Shown here in pieces: positions 11,374-21,655 of a stretch of DNA of 39,760 nucleotides (positions are counted from its first letter, which is position 1; every line of letters starts with the position of its first letter). The position numbers and the translations under genes are program-made. Where the stretch lies: NCBI GenBank assembly GCA_020832085.1, contig JAFIFJ010000010.1:1-39760 (forward strand). Reading direction: 5' to 3'. This DNA is from Gammaproteobacteria bacterium (GTDB taxonomy: Bacteria > Pseudomonadota > Gammaproteobacteria > Pseudomonadales > Azotimanducaceae). The notes beneath the pieces are model-generated. The model had not been told where the DNA came from, made no database searches, and saw nothing but the letters and a program-made list of their open reading frames with translations.

Positions 11374-12566
11374 CTGCAGTCGTCCCGATGCCAGTTTATC
11401 TGGACAACGCCGCCACCACGCCGGTGGACCCGGACGTGGCCGCTGCCATGGCGGAATGCCTCACCACGGAGGGTGTGTTCGGCAATCCCGCGTCCCGCTC
11501 CCACCTCTACGGTTGGGACGCCGAGGAGCGGGTGGAACAGGCCCGCGTGGAAGTGGCTGAACTGCTGAACTGCGATCCCCGGGAGCTGGTCTGGACCTCC
11601 GGCGCCACGGAGTCAGACAACCTGGCCATCAAGGGCGTGCTGCTCGGTCCGCGGGCCCGCGGTCGGCACCTGATCACGTCCCGGATCGAGCACAAGGCCG
11701 TGATCGACAGTTGCCGCTGGCTGGAGAAGCAGGGCTTCGAGGTCACCTGGCTGACGCCGGAAGCGAATGGCGCCGTGACCGCGGCAGCGGTGGCCGAGGC
11801 ACTGCGGCCGGATACCGCGCTGGTGTCGCTGATGGCGGTGAACAACGAACTCGGCGTGTTCAATGACATCGAGGCCATCACCGCCGTCACGCGGGCGGCC
11901 GGCATTCCGCTGCACGTGGACGCGGCCCAGGCCCTGGCCAAGGTTGCCATTGATCTCGCCGCGGTGCCGGTGGAACTGATGTCGTTCTCCGGGCACAAGA
12001 TCTACGGACCCAAAGGCATCGGTGTCCTCTACGTCCGGCGCGATGCGGGTCTGGCGCTGGAACCGCAGATGCACGGCGGTGGGCACGAGCGCGGCCTGCG
12101 TTCCGGCACTCTGGCCACCCATCAGATCGTCGGCATGGGGCGGGCCTGTGCCGTGGCCGGCGCCGTGCTCGACGCCGAGATCAGCCGCCTGCGTGACCTG
12201 CGCGGCCGGTTTCTGGCGGGCCTCTCGGCACTGGACGACGTCCACCTCAATGGCGACGCCGAGCGCGGCGTGCCCGGCATCGTCAATCTGGCCTTCGGCG
12301 GCGTGGACGGCGAGGCCCTGATCTTGGCGCTGTCCGCCGATGTGGCCTGCTCGACGGCTTCCGCCTGTACCTCGGCGACCATCGAACCTTCCCACGTTCT
12401 CCGCGGCATCGGCCTCACGGACGAACTCGCCCACGCCTCGATCCGTTTTTCCCTGGGTCGATTCACCACGGCCGAGGAGGTGGATTTCGCTGCCGGTCGC
12501 GTGGTCGAGACCGTCACCCGGCTGCGTGCTTCCTTCGCCGGCCGGCCCCGTCGAGGTGCGCTCTGA
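11370..12566 (+). CDS. iscS: Cysteine desulfurase IscS
   Basis: A PLP enzyme that converts cysteine to alanine and passes persulfide sulfur to Fe-S, thio-tRNA and other pathways. The 398-residue product has the PLP lysine in [12 protein letters not shown] (Lys210), His108 (EHKA) and the active-site loop [15 protein letters not shown] (Cys333). The C-terminus is odd: after RLR, where E. coli IscS reads DLSPLWEM and continues about 20 residues, this protein reads [12 protein letters not shown] and ends. That tail contacts IscU in E. coli. No iscU, iscA, hscB, hscA or fdx follows; the next gene is ndk. It may work with a distant or different scaffold such as Suf. Confidence 0.95.
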   Translation: MTAVVPMPVYLDNAATTPVDPDVAAAMAECLTTEGVFGNPASRSHLYGWDAEERVEQARVEVAELLNCDPRELVWTSGATESDNLAIKGVLLGPRARGRHLITSRIEHKAVIDSCRWLEKQGFEVTWLTPEANGAVTAAAVAEALRPDTALVSLMAVNNELGVFNDIEAITAVTRAAGIPLHVDAAQALAKVAIDLAAVPVELMSFSGHKIYGPKGIGVLYVRRDAGLALEPQMHGGGHERGLRSGTLATHQIVGMGRACAVAGAVLDAEISRLRDLRGRFLAGLSALDDVHLNGDAERGVPGIVNLAFGGVDGEALILALSADVACSTASACTSATIEPSHVLRGIGLTDELAHASIRFSLGRFTTAEEVDFAAGRVVETVTRLRASFAGRPRRGAL

Positions 12567-12605
12567 AGGTCGCCTTCAGGTCATCGCTGCGCAGCGGATG
12601 ATGCA

Positions 12606-12633
12606 ATGCAAAATCGCCCTGGGCGCGTATAAT
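12606..12633 (+). promoter_or_regulatory. Promoter of the ndk operon
   Basis: A perfect TATAAT (12628-12633) lies 78 bases before ndk, in the only sizeable gap between iscS and der. The matching -35 is weak (ATGCAA at 12606-12611, spacer 16). It probably drives ndk through der. Confidence 0.5.
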
Positions 12634-12710
12634 GTGCGCCGCCTTGGGGTGCGGCTCCCATTGCCCGCGCCACCTGATTTTTTCGGACGTCTTGCTGGAG
12701 AGAGAACACG

Positions 12711-13141
12711 ATGGCCCTTGAACGGACCCTGTCCATCATCAAGCCCGACGCGGTCGGCAACAACCACATCGGCGCGATCGAAGCACGGTTCGAAGAGGCC
12801 GGGCTGCGCATCGTTGCCCTGCGGATGCGCCACCTGTCCCGGGCTGAAGCCGCCGGCTTCTACGCCGAGCACGAGGGACGTCCGTTCTTCGAGGATCTGC
12901 TGAAGTTCATGACCTCCGGACCTGTGGTCGTGCAGGTGCTCGAGGGTGAAGATGCCGTGGCCGCCAATCGCAGGCTCATGGGTGCCACCGACCCGAAGAA
13001 GGCGGATGCTGGTACCATCCGGGCTGACTTTGCCACGTCCATCGACGCCAACGCGGTCCATGGCTCCGATTCACCGGAGTCCGCAGCCCGCGAGATCGCC
13101 TACTTCTTCAGCGCTCTGGACGTCCACCCTCGGAAAGGCTG

Positions 13142-13142
<1 letters not shown>
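12711..13142 (+). CDS. ndk: Nucleoside diphosphate kinase
   Basis: Ndk equalises nucleoside triphosphate pools by transferring the gamma phosphate from ATP through a phosphohistidine. The 143-residue product is full length, with [11 protein letters not shown] at the start and the active-site His117 in [13 protein letters not shown] purine-rich GGAGAGAGA lies just upstream of the ATG. Its stop shares a base with the rlmN start, so it leads the coupled operon. Confidence 0.97.
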
Positions 13143-14282
<1,140 letters not shown>

Positions 14283-14311
<29 letters not shown>

Positions 14312-15089
14312 GCGCAGCAGCAGGGGCATCTGGCTGGCGGCCTTCGTCGCGGCCCTTCTGACACTGTCGGGCTGTGCCACCACGCCGGCGAGCACCGGGC
14401 CGGGGGAGGTCGGCACGGTGGAAGAACGCGTGCGCGCCCACCTGGATCTGGCGGAAGGCTACCTGGACACCGGCGACCTCAATCGGGCCAAGCGACCTCT
14501 GGAGCGGGCAGAGCAGCTCGCCCCGCGATCCTGGGAAGTGCAGAGCCTGCGGGCACGCATTTCGTCGCGGGAAGGCGACTTCGAACTGGCCGAGCGGCAC
14601 TTCCGGCAGGCCATCCGCTTCGCTGGCCGGGAACCCCGGGTGCGCAATGACTTTGGCGTCTTCCTCTACGAGCGCGGCCGCTACCCGGAGGCGGTGGAGC
14701 AGCTCACCCTGGCCGTCGCCGATCCGGGCAATCCCCAGCGGGCTATCGCCTACGAGAACCTGGGGTTGGCACAGCTGCAGGTGGGTGCCCGCACCGAGGC
14801 CCGCAATGCCTTCAACCGGGCCATCATGCTGCGCGAGCGCATGCCGGTCTCCCTGCTGGAACTGGCGGAGCTGGCCTTCGAGGATTCGGACTTTCCCCAG
14901 GCCACGACCTATTTCGATCGCTTCCGGGGCATGAGCCGGCAAACCCCGCGCAGCCTCTGGCTGGGTATCCGCCTCGCCCGTGTGTTCGACAACACGGACG
15001 CCGAGGCCAGCTACGCGCTGCAGCTGCGTAATCTCTACCCCTCGTCTGCAGAATACCTGCTCTATCAGGAGTCCCTGCGTGACGGATGA
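14283..15089 (+). CDS. pilW: Type IV pilus biogenesis lipoprotein PilW/PilF (TPR pilotin)
   Basis: A 268-residue outer-membrane lipoprotein. The signal peptide ends with the lipobox LTLSGC (Cys31), followed by about six tetratricopeptide repeats (for example [20 protein letters not shown] and [20 protein letters not shown]). In Pseudomonas and Neisseria this protein is needed for outer-membrane assembly of the PilQ secretin. Its position between rlmN and rodZ is conserved. The ATG at 14283 is preceded by AAGGA and lies inside the end of rlmN. No other pilus genes are in the window. Confidence 0.9.
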
Positions 15090-16158
15090 GCGCGCCGAGG
15101 ACGCCGCCGTCGACAGCACCGGAGGTCGTGCCGCAGCGGAATCCGGCTTCGGAGAGCGCCTGGCGGCAGAGCGCGAACAGCACGGGCTGAGTCAGGCAGA
15201 CGTGGCTCGGGCCTTGAATCTGCGGGTGGCCGTGATCGTCGCGCTGGAGGAGGAAGACTTCGGCGCGCTGCCGAAGATGGCCTTCGTCCGCGGCTATGCC
15301 CGTTCCTATGCGCGGCTGCTCGGTTTTCCCGAAGCGGATATCGCCGAGGCCCTGGCATCCTGGCGCGCCCCGGAGGATGACGGTCGACTGCCGCTCTCGC
15401 CCGCCTCGGTGGTCGCCAAGCGCAGTCTCGGCAGCGGTCTGCACGGCCACGCGGGGCTGATCCTGACCTTGCTCAGTATCCTGGTGGTCGTTGTGCTGGG
15501 AGCGGTGCTGGTCATGATCTGGCCCGAGGGTGGCTTTCAGGCCATGCGTTCGGAGTCGGCGGCAGAGCCGCCGGCCGCGGCGCCAGCAGCGGCTCCGGCA
15601 ACCCGGTCAGTCCCGCTGTCGGCTCCCCGGCTGCAGTTGGACGCTGTCGACGTGCCCGGCGCAGACCAGGCCATGGGTCAGGAAGAGGCCTTTGCCGACG
15701 ACGGCTACGACGGCAGTCAAGCGGCGGAGGAAGCAGCAGCGGAAGCAGCAGCGCAAGCGCAGCAGGAAGCGACACAGCTCCCCACTCAGGGATCCCGCCC
15801 GGATCCGGCGCCGCCCGCCGCAGTCGCTGACAGCGGCGCTCAGGGCGCAGCAGCGGGCTTTGCCGTGCGTCGCGAGAGTGTCGACAGCGGCCGCGTGCTG
15901 AGGGTGTACGCCCAGGGCGAGGATCAGGTCCTCCTGCGCTTCAGCAGCGACTGCTGGGTCGAGATTCGTGATGCCGAAGGGCGGGGCATCGTCAGTGATC
16001 TCGGCCGTGAAGGTCAGACCTTCGAGGTTCATGGCAAGGGACCCTTCCGAATCCTGCTGGGCTATGCCCACGGGGTCGAAGTGACCTACAACGGGGAACC
16101 GGTCGGGCTCGCCCCCCACATTCGTAACGACATCGCTTCGCTCGTGGTCGGTCGCTGA
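15079..16158 (+). CDS. rodZ: Cytoskeletal protein RodZ
   Basis: RodZ links MreB filaments to the cell-wall elongation machinery. The 359-residue product has an N-terminal Cro/CI-type helix-turn-helix (about 24-85, LAAEREQHGLSQADVARALN), one membrane helix (about 127-147), a low-complexity Ala/Gln/Pro periplasmic linker and a C-terminal DUF4115 beta domain (about 285-359, including FSSDCWVEIRDAEG). The start is GTG 15079, with AGGAG 7 bases upstream, overlapping pilW by 11 bases. In many relatives ispG follows; here hisS comes directly after a 25-base gap. Confidence 0.93.
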   Translation: MTDERAEDAAVDSTGGRAAAESGFGERLAAEREQHGLSQADVARALNLRVAVIVALEEEDFGALPKMAFVRGYARSYARLLGFPEADIAEALASWRAPEDDGRLPLSPASVVAKRSLGSGLHGHAGLILTLLSILVVVVLGAVLVMIWPEGGFQAMRSESAAEPPAAAPAAAPATRSVPLSAPRLQLDAVDVPGADQAMGQEEAFADDGYDGSQAAEEAAAEAAAQAQQEATQLPTQGSRPDPAPPAAVADSGAQGAAAGFAVRRESVDSGRVLRVYAQGEDQVLLRFSSDCWVEIRDAEGRGIVSDLGREGQTFEVHGKGPFRILLGYAHGVEVTYNGEPVGLAPHIRNDIASLVVGR

Positions 16159-16183
16159 CCGTTCGCGCCATTCAGGAATGTTC

Positions 16184-17488
16184 ATGAAAAAGATCCAGTC
16201 TGTACGGGGCATGCCCGATGTTCTGCCCGGTGTTTCCAGGCGTTGGCAGTGGCTGGAGCGTCAGGCCCAGGACATCCTGGCAGCCTGGGGATATCGCCAG
16301 ATCCGGCTGCCCGTGCTGGAGCACACGGGGCTGTTTGCCCGCTCGGTGGGCGAGAGCACGGATATCGTTGCCAAGGAGATGTACACCTTTGCCGATCGCA
16401 GCGGCGACTCCGTCACGCTGCGTCCTGAGGGCACGGCGGGCTGCGTGCGTGCCTGCGAGGAGCATGGGCTGCTGTTCAATCAGACCCAGCGGCTCTGGTA
16501 TGCGGGCCCCATGTTCCGCTATGAGCGCCCCCAGAAGGGCCGCTACCGGCAGTTCGAGCAGATTGGCGTGGAGTGCTTCGGTTTCGAGGGTCCGGACATC
16601 GACGCCGAACTCATCGTGATGACGGCGGAGCTGTGGCGCAGGCTGGGCGTGGCCGAGGCGGTGACCCTGGAGCTCAACAGCTTAGGCTCGCCCGAGGCGC
16701 GGGCGGTGTATCGCGATGCGCTGGTGTCCTGGTTGACGCCCTACCGGGATGATCTCGACGCCGACAGCCAGCGGCGGTTGCTGCAGAATCCGCTGCGGAT
16801 CTTCGATTCCAAGGTGGCGCGGACCCGGGAGATCATGGCCCAGGCGCCGCTTTTCGCCGACTACCTCGATGATGCTTCCAAGGCCCATTTCGAGGGTCTG
16901 CAGGCCCTGCTGGAGGCGGCGGCGGTGCCCTTTGTGGTCAATCCCCGTATCGTCCGCGGCCTGGACTACTACAGCCGGACGGTGTTCGAGTGGACCACGG
17001 ACCGGCTCGGTGCCCAGGGCACCGTGTGTGCCGGAGGTCGCTATGACGGTCTGGTGGCGCAGCTTGGTGGCCGGCCCACGCCGGCGGTGGGGTTCGCCAT
17101 GGGTCTGGAGCGGGTACTGCTCCTCGCCGAGGCCGTCGAGGCGCTGCCCGTGGAACTCGAGCAGGATGTGGACGTCTATCTGCTGAGCCTGGACGATGCC
17201 GAGCTGGCCTTGAGCTTGACCTTGGCGCAGGAACTTCGGGCAGCGGTGCCTGGCCTGCGGCTGCAGATGCACTGCGGCGGCGGCAAGCCGAAATCGCGGC
17301 TGAAACGTGCCGACGGCAGCGGGGCGGAACTGGCCCTGATTCTGGGTGAGGAGGAAGTGGCCGCCGGTACGGTGACCGTGAAGTCCCTGCGTGCCGGCGG
17401 CGAGCAGCGTACCCTGGACAAGACGGCACTGATCGAGACATTGCGGGCGCTGGTGGCGGGTCGCGCGGACGGGAGAGACGGCAAGTGA
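16184..17488 (+). CDS. hisS: Histidyl-tRNA synthetase
   Basis: This class II synthetase charges tRNA-His. The 434-residue product carries IQSVRGMPDVLP, motif 2 TLRPEGTAGCVRA with MFRYERPQKGRYRQF, the histidine-binding RGLDYYSRTVFEW, and motif 3 TPAVGFAMGLER, followed by an anticodon-binding domain (ends GEEEVAAGTVTVKSL...). I prefer ATG 16184 to the ATG at 16178 because AGGA (16174-16177) lies 6 bases before it and the N-terminus MKKIQSVRG then matches the family. Confidence 0.97.
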   Translation: MKKIQSVRGMPDVLPGVSRRWQWLERQAQDILAAWGYRQIRLPVLEHTGLFARSVGESTDIVAKEMYTFADRSGDSVTLRPEGTAGCVRACEEHGLLFNQTQRLWYAGPMFRYERPQKGRYRQFEQIGVECFGFEGPDIDAELIVMTAELWRRLGVAEAVTLELNSLGSPEARAVYRDALVSWLTPYRDDLDADSQRRLLQNPLRIFDSKVARTREIMAQAPLFADYLDDASKAHFEGLQALLEAAAVPFVVNPRIVRGLDYYSRTVFEWTTDRLGAQGTVCAGGRYDGLVAQLGGRPTPAVGFAMGLERVLLLAEAVEALPVELEQDVDVYLLSLDDAELALSLTLAQELRAAVPGLRLQMHCGGGKPKSRLKRADGSGAELALILGEEEVAAGTVTVKSLRAGGEQRTLDKTALIETLRALVAGRADGRDGK

Positions 17489-18114
17489 GTGAGTATCGCA
17501 GTGACGAGGAGACCGTCGAGGTCATCGCGAACTGGTGGAAAGAGAATGGCGCCTTCATGGTGGGCACGATCGTGCTGGTGGTCGGTGGCGTGCTGGGCTG
17601 GAACTGGTGGCAGAGCCAGCAGCTGGCCAGTTCCGAGAATGCGGCGGCGATCTATGCCGCCTGGGAGCGGGCCAGTGATGCGGAGCGGCAGGCGCTGGCG
17701 GCAGAGCTGAGGGAATCCTACCCGCGGTCGGCCTATCGGGCTCTGGTGGCCTTCGAATCGGCGCGAGTGGCCATGGACGGTGGTGATTCCGTTGCGGCCC
17801 GGGAGGCGCTGGAAGTCGTCCTGAGTGTGCCCGTGCCGAAGCAGATGCAGGATGTGGCACGCATTCGCCTGGCCCGGGTCGCTCTGGACGAGGGCGACGC
17901 CGAGGCCGCCCTGGGCTATCTCAATGCCATCGGTGGTGCCACGGAACTGAGCCTGGCCGAAGAACTGCGCGGCGATGCGCTGCGTCTGCTCGGTCGCCAC
18001 GACGAAGCCCTGGCAGCCTACGGAAGGGCCCTGGCCAGTGCCGAAATGGCCCGTCCGCTGCTGGAAATCAAGCAGGAAGACCTCCGCGGCCGGCTGGCAG
18101 GAGGGCGCCTGTGA
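17485..18114 (+). CDS. yfgM: Periplasmic TPR chaperone-like protein YfgM
   Basis: A 209-residue inner-membrane protein with a short cytoplasmic N-terminus (SEYRSDEETVEVIANWWKEN), one helix at about 23-41 and a periplasmic TPR-like region. E. coli YfgM associates with SecYEG and PpiD in a periplasmic chaperone network. The start GTG 17485 overlaps the hisS stop and the stop overlaps bamB. The order hisS-yfgM-bamB-der is conserved. Confidence 0.92.
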   Translation: MSEYRSDEETVEVIANWWKENGAFMVGTIVLVVGGVLGWNWWQSQQLASSENAAAIYAAWERASDAERQALAAELRESYPRSAYRALVAFESARVAMDGGDSVAAREALEVVLSVPVPKQMQDVARIRLARVALDEGDAEAALGYLNAIGGATELSLAEELRGDALRLLGRHDEALAAYGRALASAEMARPLLEIKQEDLRGRLAGGRL

Positions 18115-19364
18115 TGACGTCCACCTGGCTTACGTACTGCAGCCGCATCCTCGTGGTCGCTCTGCTCACCGGCTCGGTGGCGGGATGCGCTTGGCTGCAG
18201 CGCATCAACCCGTTTTCCAGCGATGACGATGAGCTGAAGCCGGCGCCGCTGATGGAATTCACGCCGGAAGCGCGTCTGCGCACCGAATGGCGGGAATCCG
18301 TGGGTGCCGGCCTTGGCCGCCGCTACAACCGCCTGGAGCCGGCCGTCCGCGGCAACCGCATCTACACTGCAGACGCCTACGGCATGGTCGAGGCGCGGGA
18401 CCGGGAAACGGGCGAGCGCATCTGGCAGACCCGGATTGGCATTCCTGAAGGTGCGCTGCTTGGCGCGATAGCGGTCTGGGAGCGAGACAACGACCGTGGC
18501 AGCTTCGTCACCGGCGGCGTCTATGCCGACGATTTCGCCGTCTTCGTCGGGACCGCCCGCGGTGAACTCTTTGCCCTGCGCGCCGACGACGGTGGTGAAT
18601 TGTGGCGGGTCACGCTGTCCAGCGAGGTCCTCGCACCGGCCGCATCGAGCCGTGATCACATTTTCGCCGTGACGGGCGATGGCCGCCTGCGGGCGCTGTC
18701 GCGCTCGGATGGCCGTCAGATCTGGAGTTATGACACTCAGGTTCCGGTGCTGTCCCTGCGCGGAACCTCGGCGCCGGTGTACAGCGATCCGCTGGTGTTC
18801 CAGGGCTTCTCCAGCGGCCGCTTGACGGCGCTGCGTGGTGACAGCGGCCAGGTGGTCTGGGAAGTGCCGGTGGGCGTGCCCACCGGACGTTCCGAACTCG
18901 AGCGCATGGCGGACGTGGACGGCACGCCCCTGATCACGCCCGCGGGTGCCTTTGCGGTGAGCTACCAGGGTGCGGTGAAGTCGCTGCGCCTGCAGGACGG
19001 TTTCACCCAGTGGGAGCGGCCCATGTCCAGCTTCGTGCCGCTGGCAGAAGGATACGGCCAGCTCTATGTGGTCGACGACCAGGGCGTGCTGCATGCCCTG
19101 GACCAGGGCACCGGGACGGTGATCTGGCAGCAGGACGGGTTGCTGCGGCGGGGCGTGACGGGTGCGGCCAGCGTCGGGGCCCATGTGGCGGTGGCTGATG
19201 CGGAGGGCTTCCTGCACGTATTCGCCCAGACCGACGGCCGGCCCGTGGCCCGGACCCGTATCGATCGCCGCGGCATCCGGGTGGCGCCCTACAGCGATGG
19301 TTCCCGGCTCTACGTGCTGGGCAACAGCGGACGGCTCGAAGTCTTGCGCGTCGAATCGAACTGA
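18114..19364 (+). CDS. bamB: Outer membrane protein assembly factor BamB (lipoprotein)
   Basis: A 416-residue component of the BAM complex that inserts beta-barrel proteins into the outer membrane. The signal peptide ends in a lipobox (SVAGC, Cys25). The rest is an eight-bladed PQQ-like propeller, visible as repeated G-x-x-x-A-L-x-x-x-x-G-x-x-x-W blocks (for example [51 protein letters not shown]). AGGAGG (18099-18104) precedes the ATG by 9 bases; a GTG at 18111 is the alternative start. Confidence 0.94.
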   Translation: MTSTWLTYCSRILVVALLTGSVAGCAWLQRINPFSSDDDELKPAPLMEFTPEARLRTEWRESVGAGLGRRYNRLEPAVRGNRIYTADAYGMVEARDRETGERIWQTRIGIPEGALLGAIAVWERDNDRGSFVTGGVYADDFAVFVGTARGELFALRADDGGELWRVTLSSEVLAPAASSRDHIFAVTGDGRLRALSRSDGRQIWSYDTQVPVLSLRGTSAPVYSDPLVFQGFSSGRLTALRGDSGQVVWEVPVGVPTGRSELERMADVDGTPLITPAGAFAVSYQGAVKSLRLQDGFTQWERPMSSFVPLAEGYGQLYVVDDQGVLHALDQGTGTVIWQQDGLLRRGVTGAASVGAHVAVADAEGFLHVFAQTDGRPVARTRIDRRGIRVAPYSDGSRLYVLGNSGRLEVLRVESN

Positions 19365-19392
19365 CGCGAGCCCCGCAAAGCGAGAGACAATC

Positions 19393-20841
19393 ATGGTTTC
19401 CCCGGTGCTCGCACTGGTGGGTCGGCCGAACGTCGGCAAGTCCACCCTGTTCAATCGACTCACCCGGTCCCGGGATGCGCTGGTGGCGGATCTGCCGGGC
19501 CTGACCCGTGATCGCCAGTACGGCCTGGCCCGGCTCGACGGTCGCACCTGCGTCATCATCGATACCGGTGGCCTCACCGGCGAAGACGCCGGCATCGACG
19601 AAGCCATGGCCAAACAGACCCTGATGGCGGTGGACGAGGCCGATCTGGTGCTGTTCATGGTGGATGCGCGTGCCGGCCTGACATCCGGCGACGAACTCAT
19701 CATCGAACGCCTGCGCCGCCTTGGTCGCGATCCGGTCCTGGTGGTCAACAAGAGCGACGGGGTGGGCGAAGACGCCGCCTTGGCGGAATTCTCCGGCTTC
19801 GGCTTTGCCGCCACCACGGCCATTTCCGCAGCCCACGGCCGTGGCATGCGGGACCTCATCAGCCTCGTGCTGGAGCAGCTGCCGCCCCCCGGACCCGACG
19901 AACGCATCGGCGACGAACTCGACCTCGATGCGGAGGAGGGTGCCGATGAGGCGGCCCGGGAGGCCCGTGGCGTGGTCATCACCGTGGTGGGGCGCCCGAA
20001 CGTGGGCAAGTCCACCCTGGTCAATCGGCTGCTCGGTGAGGACCGGGTGGTGGTCTTCGACGAGGCGGGCACCACCCGGGATTCCATCTTCATTCCCTAC
20101 GAGCGCGATGGTAAGCGCTACACCCTGGTGGATACCGCTGGGGTGAGGCGCCGCGGCCGGGTCTCGGAGGTGGTGGAGAAGTTCAGCATCGTCAAGACCC
20201 TGCAGGCCATCGACCGCGCCGACGTGGTGATTGTGGTGGCGGATGCCCGCGATGGTCTGGTGGATCAGGACCTGCACCTGCTCGGTACCGTGCTCGAGCA
20301 TGGTCGTGCGGCGGTGCTGGCCATCAACAAATGGGATGGGCTGAGCGTCGATCAGCGCCGTGCCGTGCAGGAGGAGATGGACCGCAAGCTCAGCTTCGCG
20401 CCCTGGCTGCGCAGCCATCTGATCTCGGCGCTGCATGGCTCCGGGGTCGGTGATCTTTACGGGTCCATTCACGAGGCGCACATTAGCGCCACCGGCAAGC
20501 TGTCCACGCCGCGCCTGACCGCCATTCTCATCGATGCGGTCACCGCCCACGCGCCCCCCTTGCGCCATGGCCGGCGCATCAAGCTGCGCTACGCCCACTC
20601 CGGCGGCCTGCGGCCACCGCGCATCGTCATCCACGGCAATCAGGTGGAGCATCTGCCGGATCAGTACAAGCGCTACCTGGAGAACGCCTTCCGCAGTGCG
20701 CTGGATCTGCACGGCACGCCCCTGCGTATCGAAACCAAGGCCGGCAGCAATCCCTTCGCCGGCCGCAAGAACGTCCTCACGCCCCGACAGATCAAGAAAC
20801 GCCAGCGCTTGAAGAAGCACGTGAAGAAGAAGGGCCGCTAG
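19393..20841 (+). CDS. der: Ribosome biogenesis GTPase Der (EngA)
   Basis: Der is an essential tandem GTPase for 50S maturation. The 482-residue product has two G domains, each with GRPNVGKST (residues 10-18 and about 200-208), DTGG/DTAG and N-K-x-D motifs (NKSDG, NKWDG), then a KH-like domain and a strongly basic tail ([15 protein letters not shown]). The ATG at 19393 is preceded by GAGAGA. It is the last gene of the ndk operon; a perfect 10-bp hairpin follows 14 bases after the stop. Confidence 0.97.
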   Translation: MVSPVLALVGRPNVGKSTLFNRLTRSRDALVADLPGLTRDRQYGLARLDGRTCVIIDTGGLTGEDAGIDEAMAKQTLMAVDEADLVLFMVDARAGLTSGDELIIERLRRLGRDPVLVVNKSDGVGEDAALAEFSGFGFAATTAISAAHGRGMRDLISLVLEQLPPPGPDERIGDELDLDAEEGADEAAREARGVVITVVGRPNVGKSTLVNRLLGEDRVVVFDEAGTTRDSIFIPYERDGKRYTLVDTAGVRRRGRVSEVVEKFSIVKTLQAIDRADVVIVVADARDGLVDQDLHLLGTVLEHGRAAVLAINKWDGLSVDQRRAVQEEMDRKLSFAPWLRSHLISALHGSGVGDLYGSIHEAHISATGKLSTPRLTAILIDAVTAHAPPLRHGRRIKLRYAHSGGLRPPRIVIHGNQVEHLPDQYKRYLENAFRSALDLHGTPLRIETKAGSNPFAGRKNVLTPRQIKKRQRLKKHVKKKGR

Positions 20842-20855
20842 GGCCCGCCACCGTC

Positions 20856-20881
20856 GAGCATCCGGGTTCGTCCGGATGCTC
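20856..20881 (+). terminator. Hairpin after der (possible terminator)
   Basis: GAGCATCCGG (20856-20865) and CCGGATGCTC (20872-20881) form a perfect 10-bp stem with a six-base loop just past the der stop. No T-run follows, so it may act with Rho or stabilise the mRNA end. Confidence 0.5.
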
Positions 20882-20899
20882 CACTAACACCGACGCCAC

Positions 20900-20936
20900 A
20901 AAGAAAAAGGCCCCGGTTCTTGCGAACCAGGGCCTT
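20900..20936 (-). terminator. Rho-independent terminator of the PEP-CTERM gene
   Basis: Read on the minus strand, AAGGCCC/GGGCCTT plus GGTTC/GAACC form a 12-bp stem with one mismatch and a four-base loop (20907-20936). A TTTTTCTTT tract (20908-20900) follows. It lies 24 bases past the gene's stop. Confidence 0.8.
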
Positions 20937-20959
20937 CGGTATAGCTTGCGCGGGTCAGG

Positions 20960-21655
20960 TCAGACGGCGCGGGTCTGCAGCCGGCGCTGACGAAGACCGA
21001 GCACCAGCAGCAGGCCGAGGGCGATCAGGGCCAGTGAGCCGGGCTCTGGCACGGGCTTGGGCTTCCAGGTCAGGATGGCTTGATTGTTCGTTGGGTTGTC
21101 TGGGAGCAGTACGTAAAACTGGTACTGGCTGCTGATCTGATTCTGAAGTCCGTCAAGAAAGGTATCTTCCGCGATGCCGATGGCGGTTGAGAAGTTGCTT
21201 GCTCTGAAGTTGCCGGTCCCCAGGTCGAAGTTGCCAGCGTCATAAATGATCTCCCAGATTGCCAGCTGGAATGCAGCTGACTGGGCGCCGTTCGAGATGC
21301 TGTCGTAATGCGTGTCGAAAAGATTGCCGAGCCAGCCAGCGACGGCGTTGAAGCTCGAGTCTTCTATCGCTTGAACCGTGTAGCTGCCGTTCTTCAGCGT
21401 GTTGGTGACGTCTATACAGAAACCGAGGAGCTCGTCGCCGAATAGTCCGCTCAAGTCATTGGACACGTCGAAGCTGAATTCCCCTGCTTTCACGCCTGTG
21501 GACACCGCGGGGCTCTGGAGCGAAATGTTGCCCTGCTGAGATCCTTGACTGAAGAGTGGATCGCCCTTGGTGAGGGTGAGGGTCGACGCGTGTGCGGAGA
21601 CCGAGGCCAGGATCAGGGCCATCGTGGCGATGGCGATTCGCATGGGTGCTGTCAT
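20960..21655 (-). CDS. PEP-CTERM sorted surface protein with a putative internal-thioester (Cys-Gln) domain
   Basis: A 231-residue protein with a signal peptide (about 1-23, cleavage after AHA), a middle domain, and a PEP-CTERM sorting tail (PVPEPGSLALIALGLLLVLG, then LRQRR). The tail is recognised by exosortase in EPS-producing Gram-negatives. Cys80 is the only cysteine, in FCID, and about 50 residues later comes AAFQLAIWEII with Gln130. This spacing and context resemble the Cys and Gln motifs of thioester (TED/TQXA) adhesin domains, in which the two side chains cross-link and react with surface amines. GGAG lies 8 bases before the ATG at 21655. The gene interrupts the der-xseA region and has its own terminator. 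PEP-CTERM is clear; the thioester is inferred from motifs. Confidence 0.85.
   Translation of the reverse strand: MTAPMRIAIATMALILASVSAHASTLTLTKGDPLFSQGSQQGNISLQSPAVSTGVKAGEFSFDVSNDLSGLFGDELLGFCIDVTNTLKNGSYTVQAIEDSSFNAVAGWLGNLFDTHYDSISNGAQSAAFQLAIWEIIYDAGNFDLGTGNFRASNFSTAIGIAEDTFLDGLQNQISSQYQFYVLLPDNPTNNQAILTWKPKPVPEPGSLALIALGLLLVLGLRQRRLQTRAV

Noticed and set aside
12585-12596. Perfect 12-base palindrome CGCTGCGCAGCG after iscS
   Set aside because: Too short a loop and no T-run for a terminator; could be chance in GC-rich DNA.
18018-20820. Long minus-strand frames opposite bamB and der
   Set aside because: They mirror conserved genes, are rich in Arg/Ser/Pro/His and cross operon boundaries without ribosome sites.
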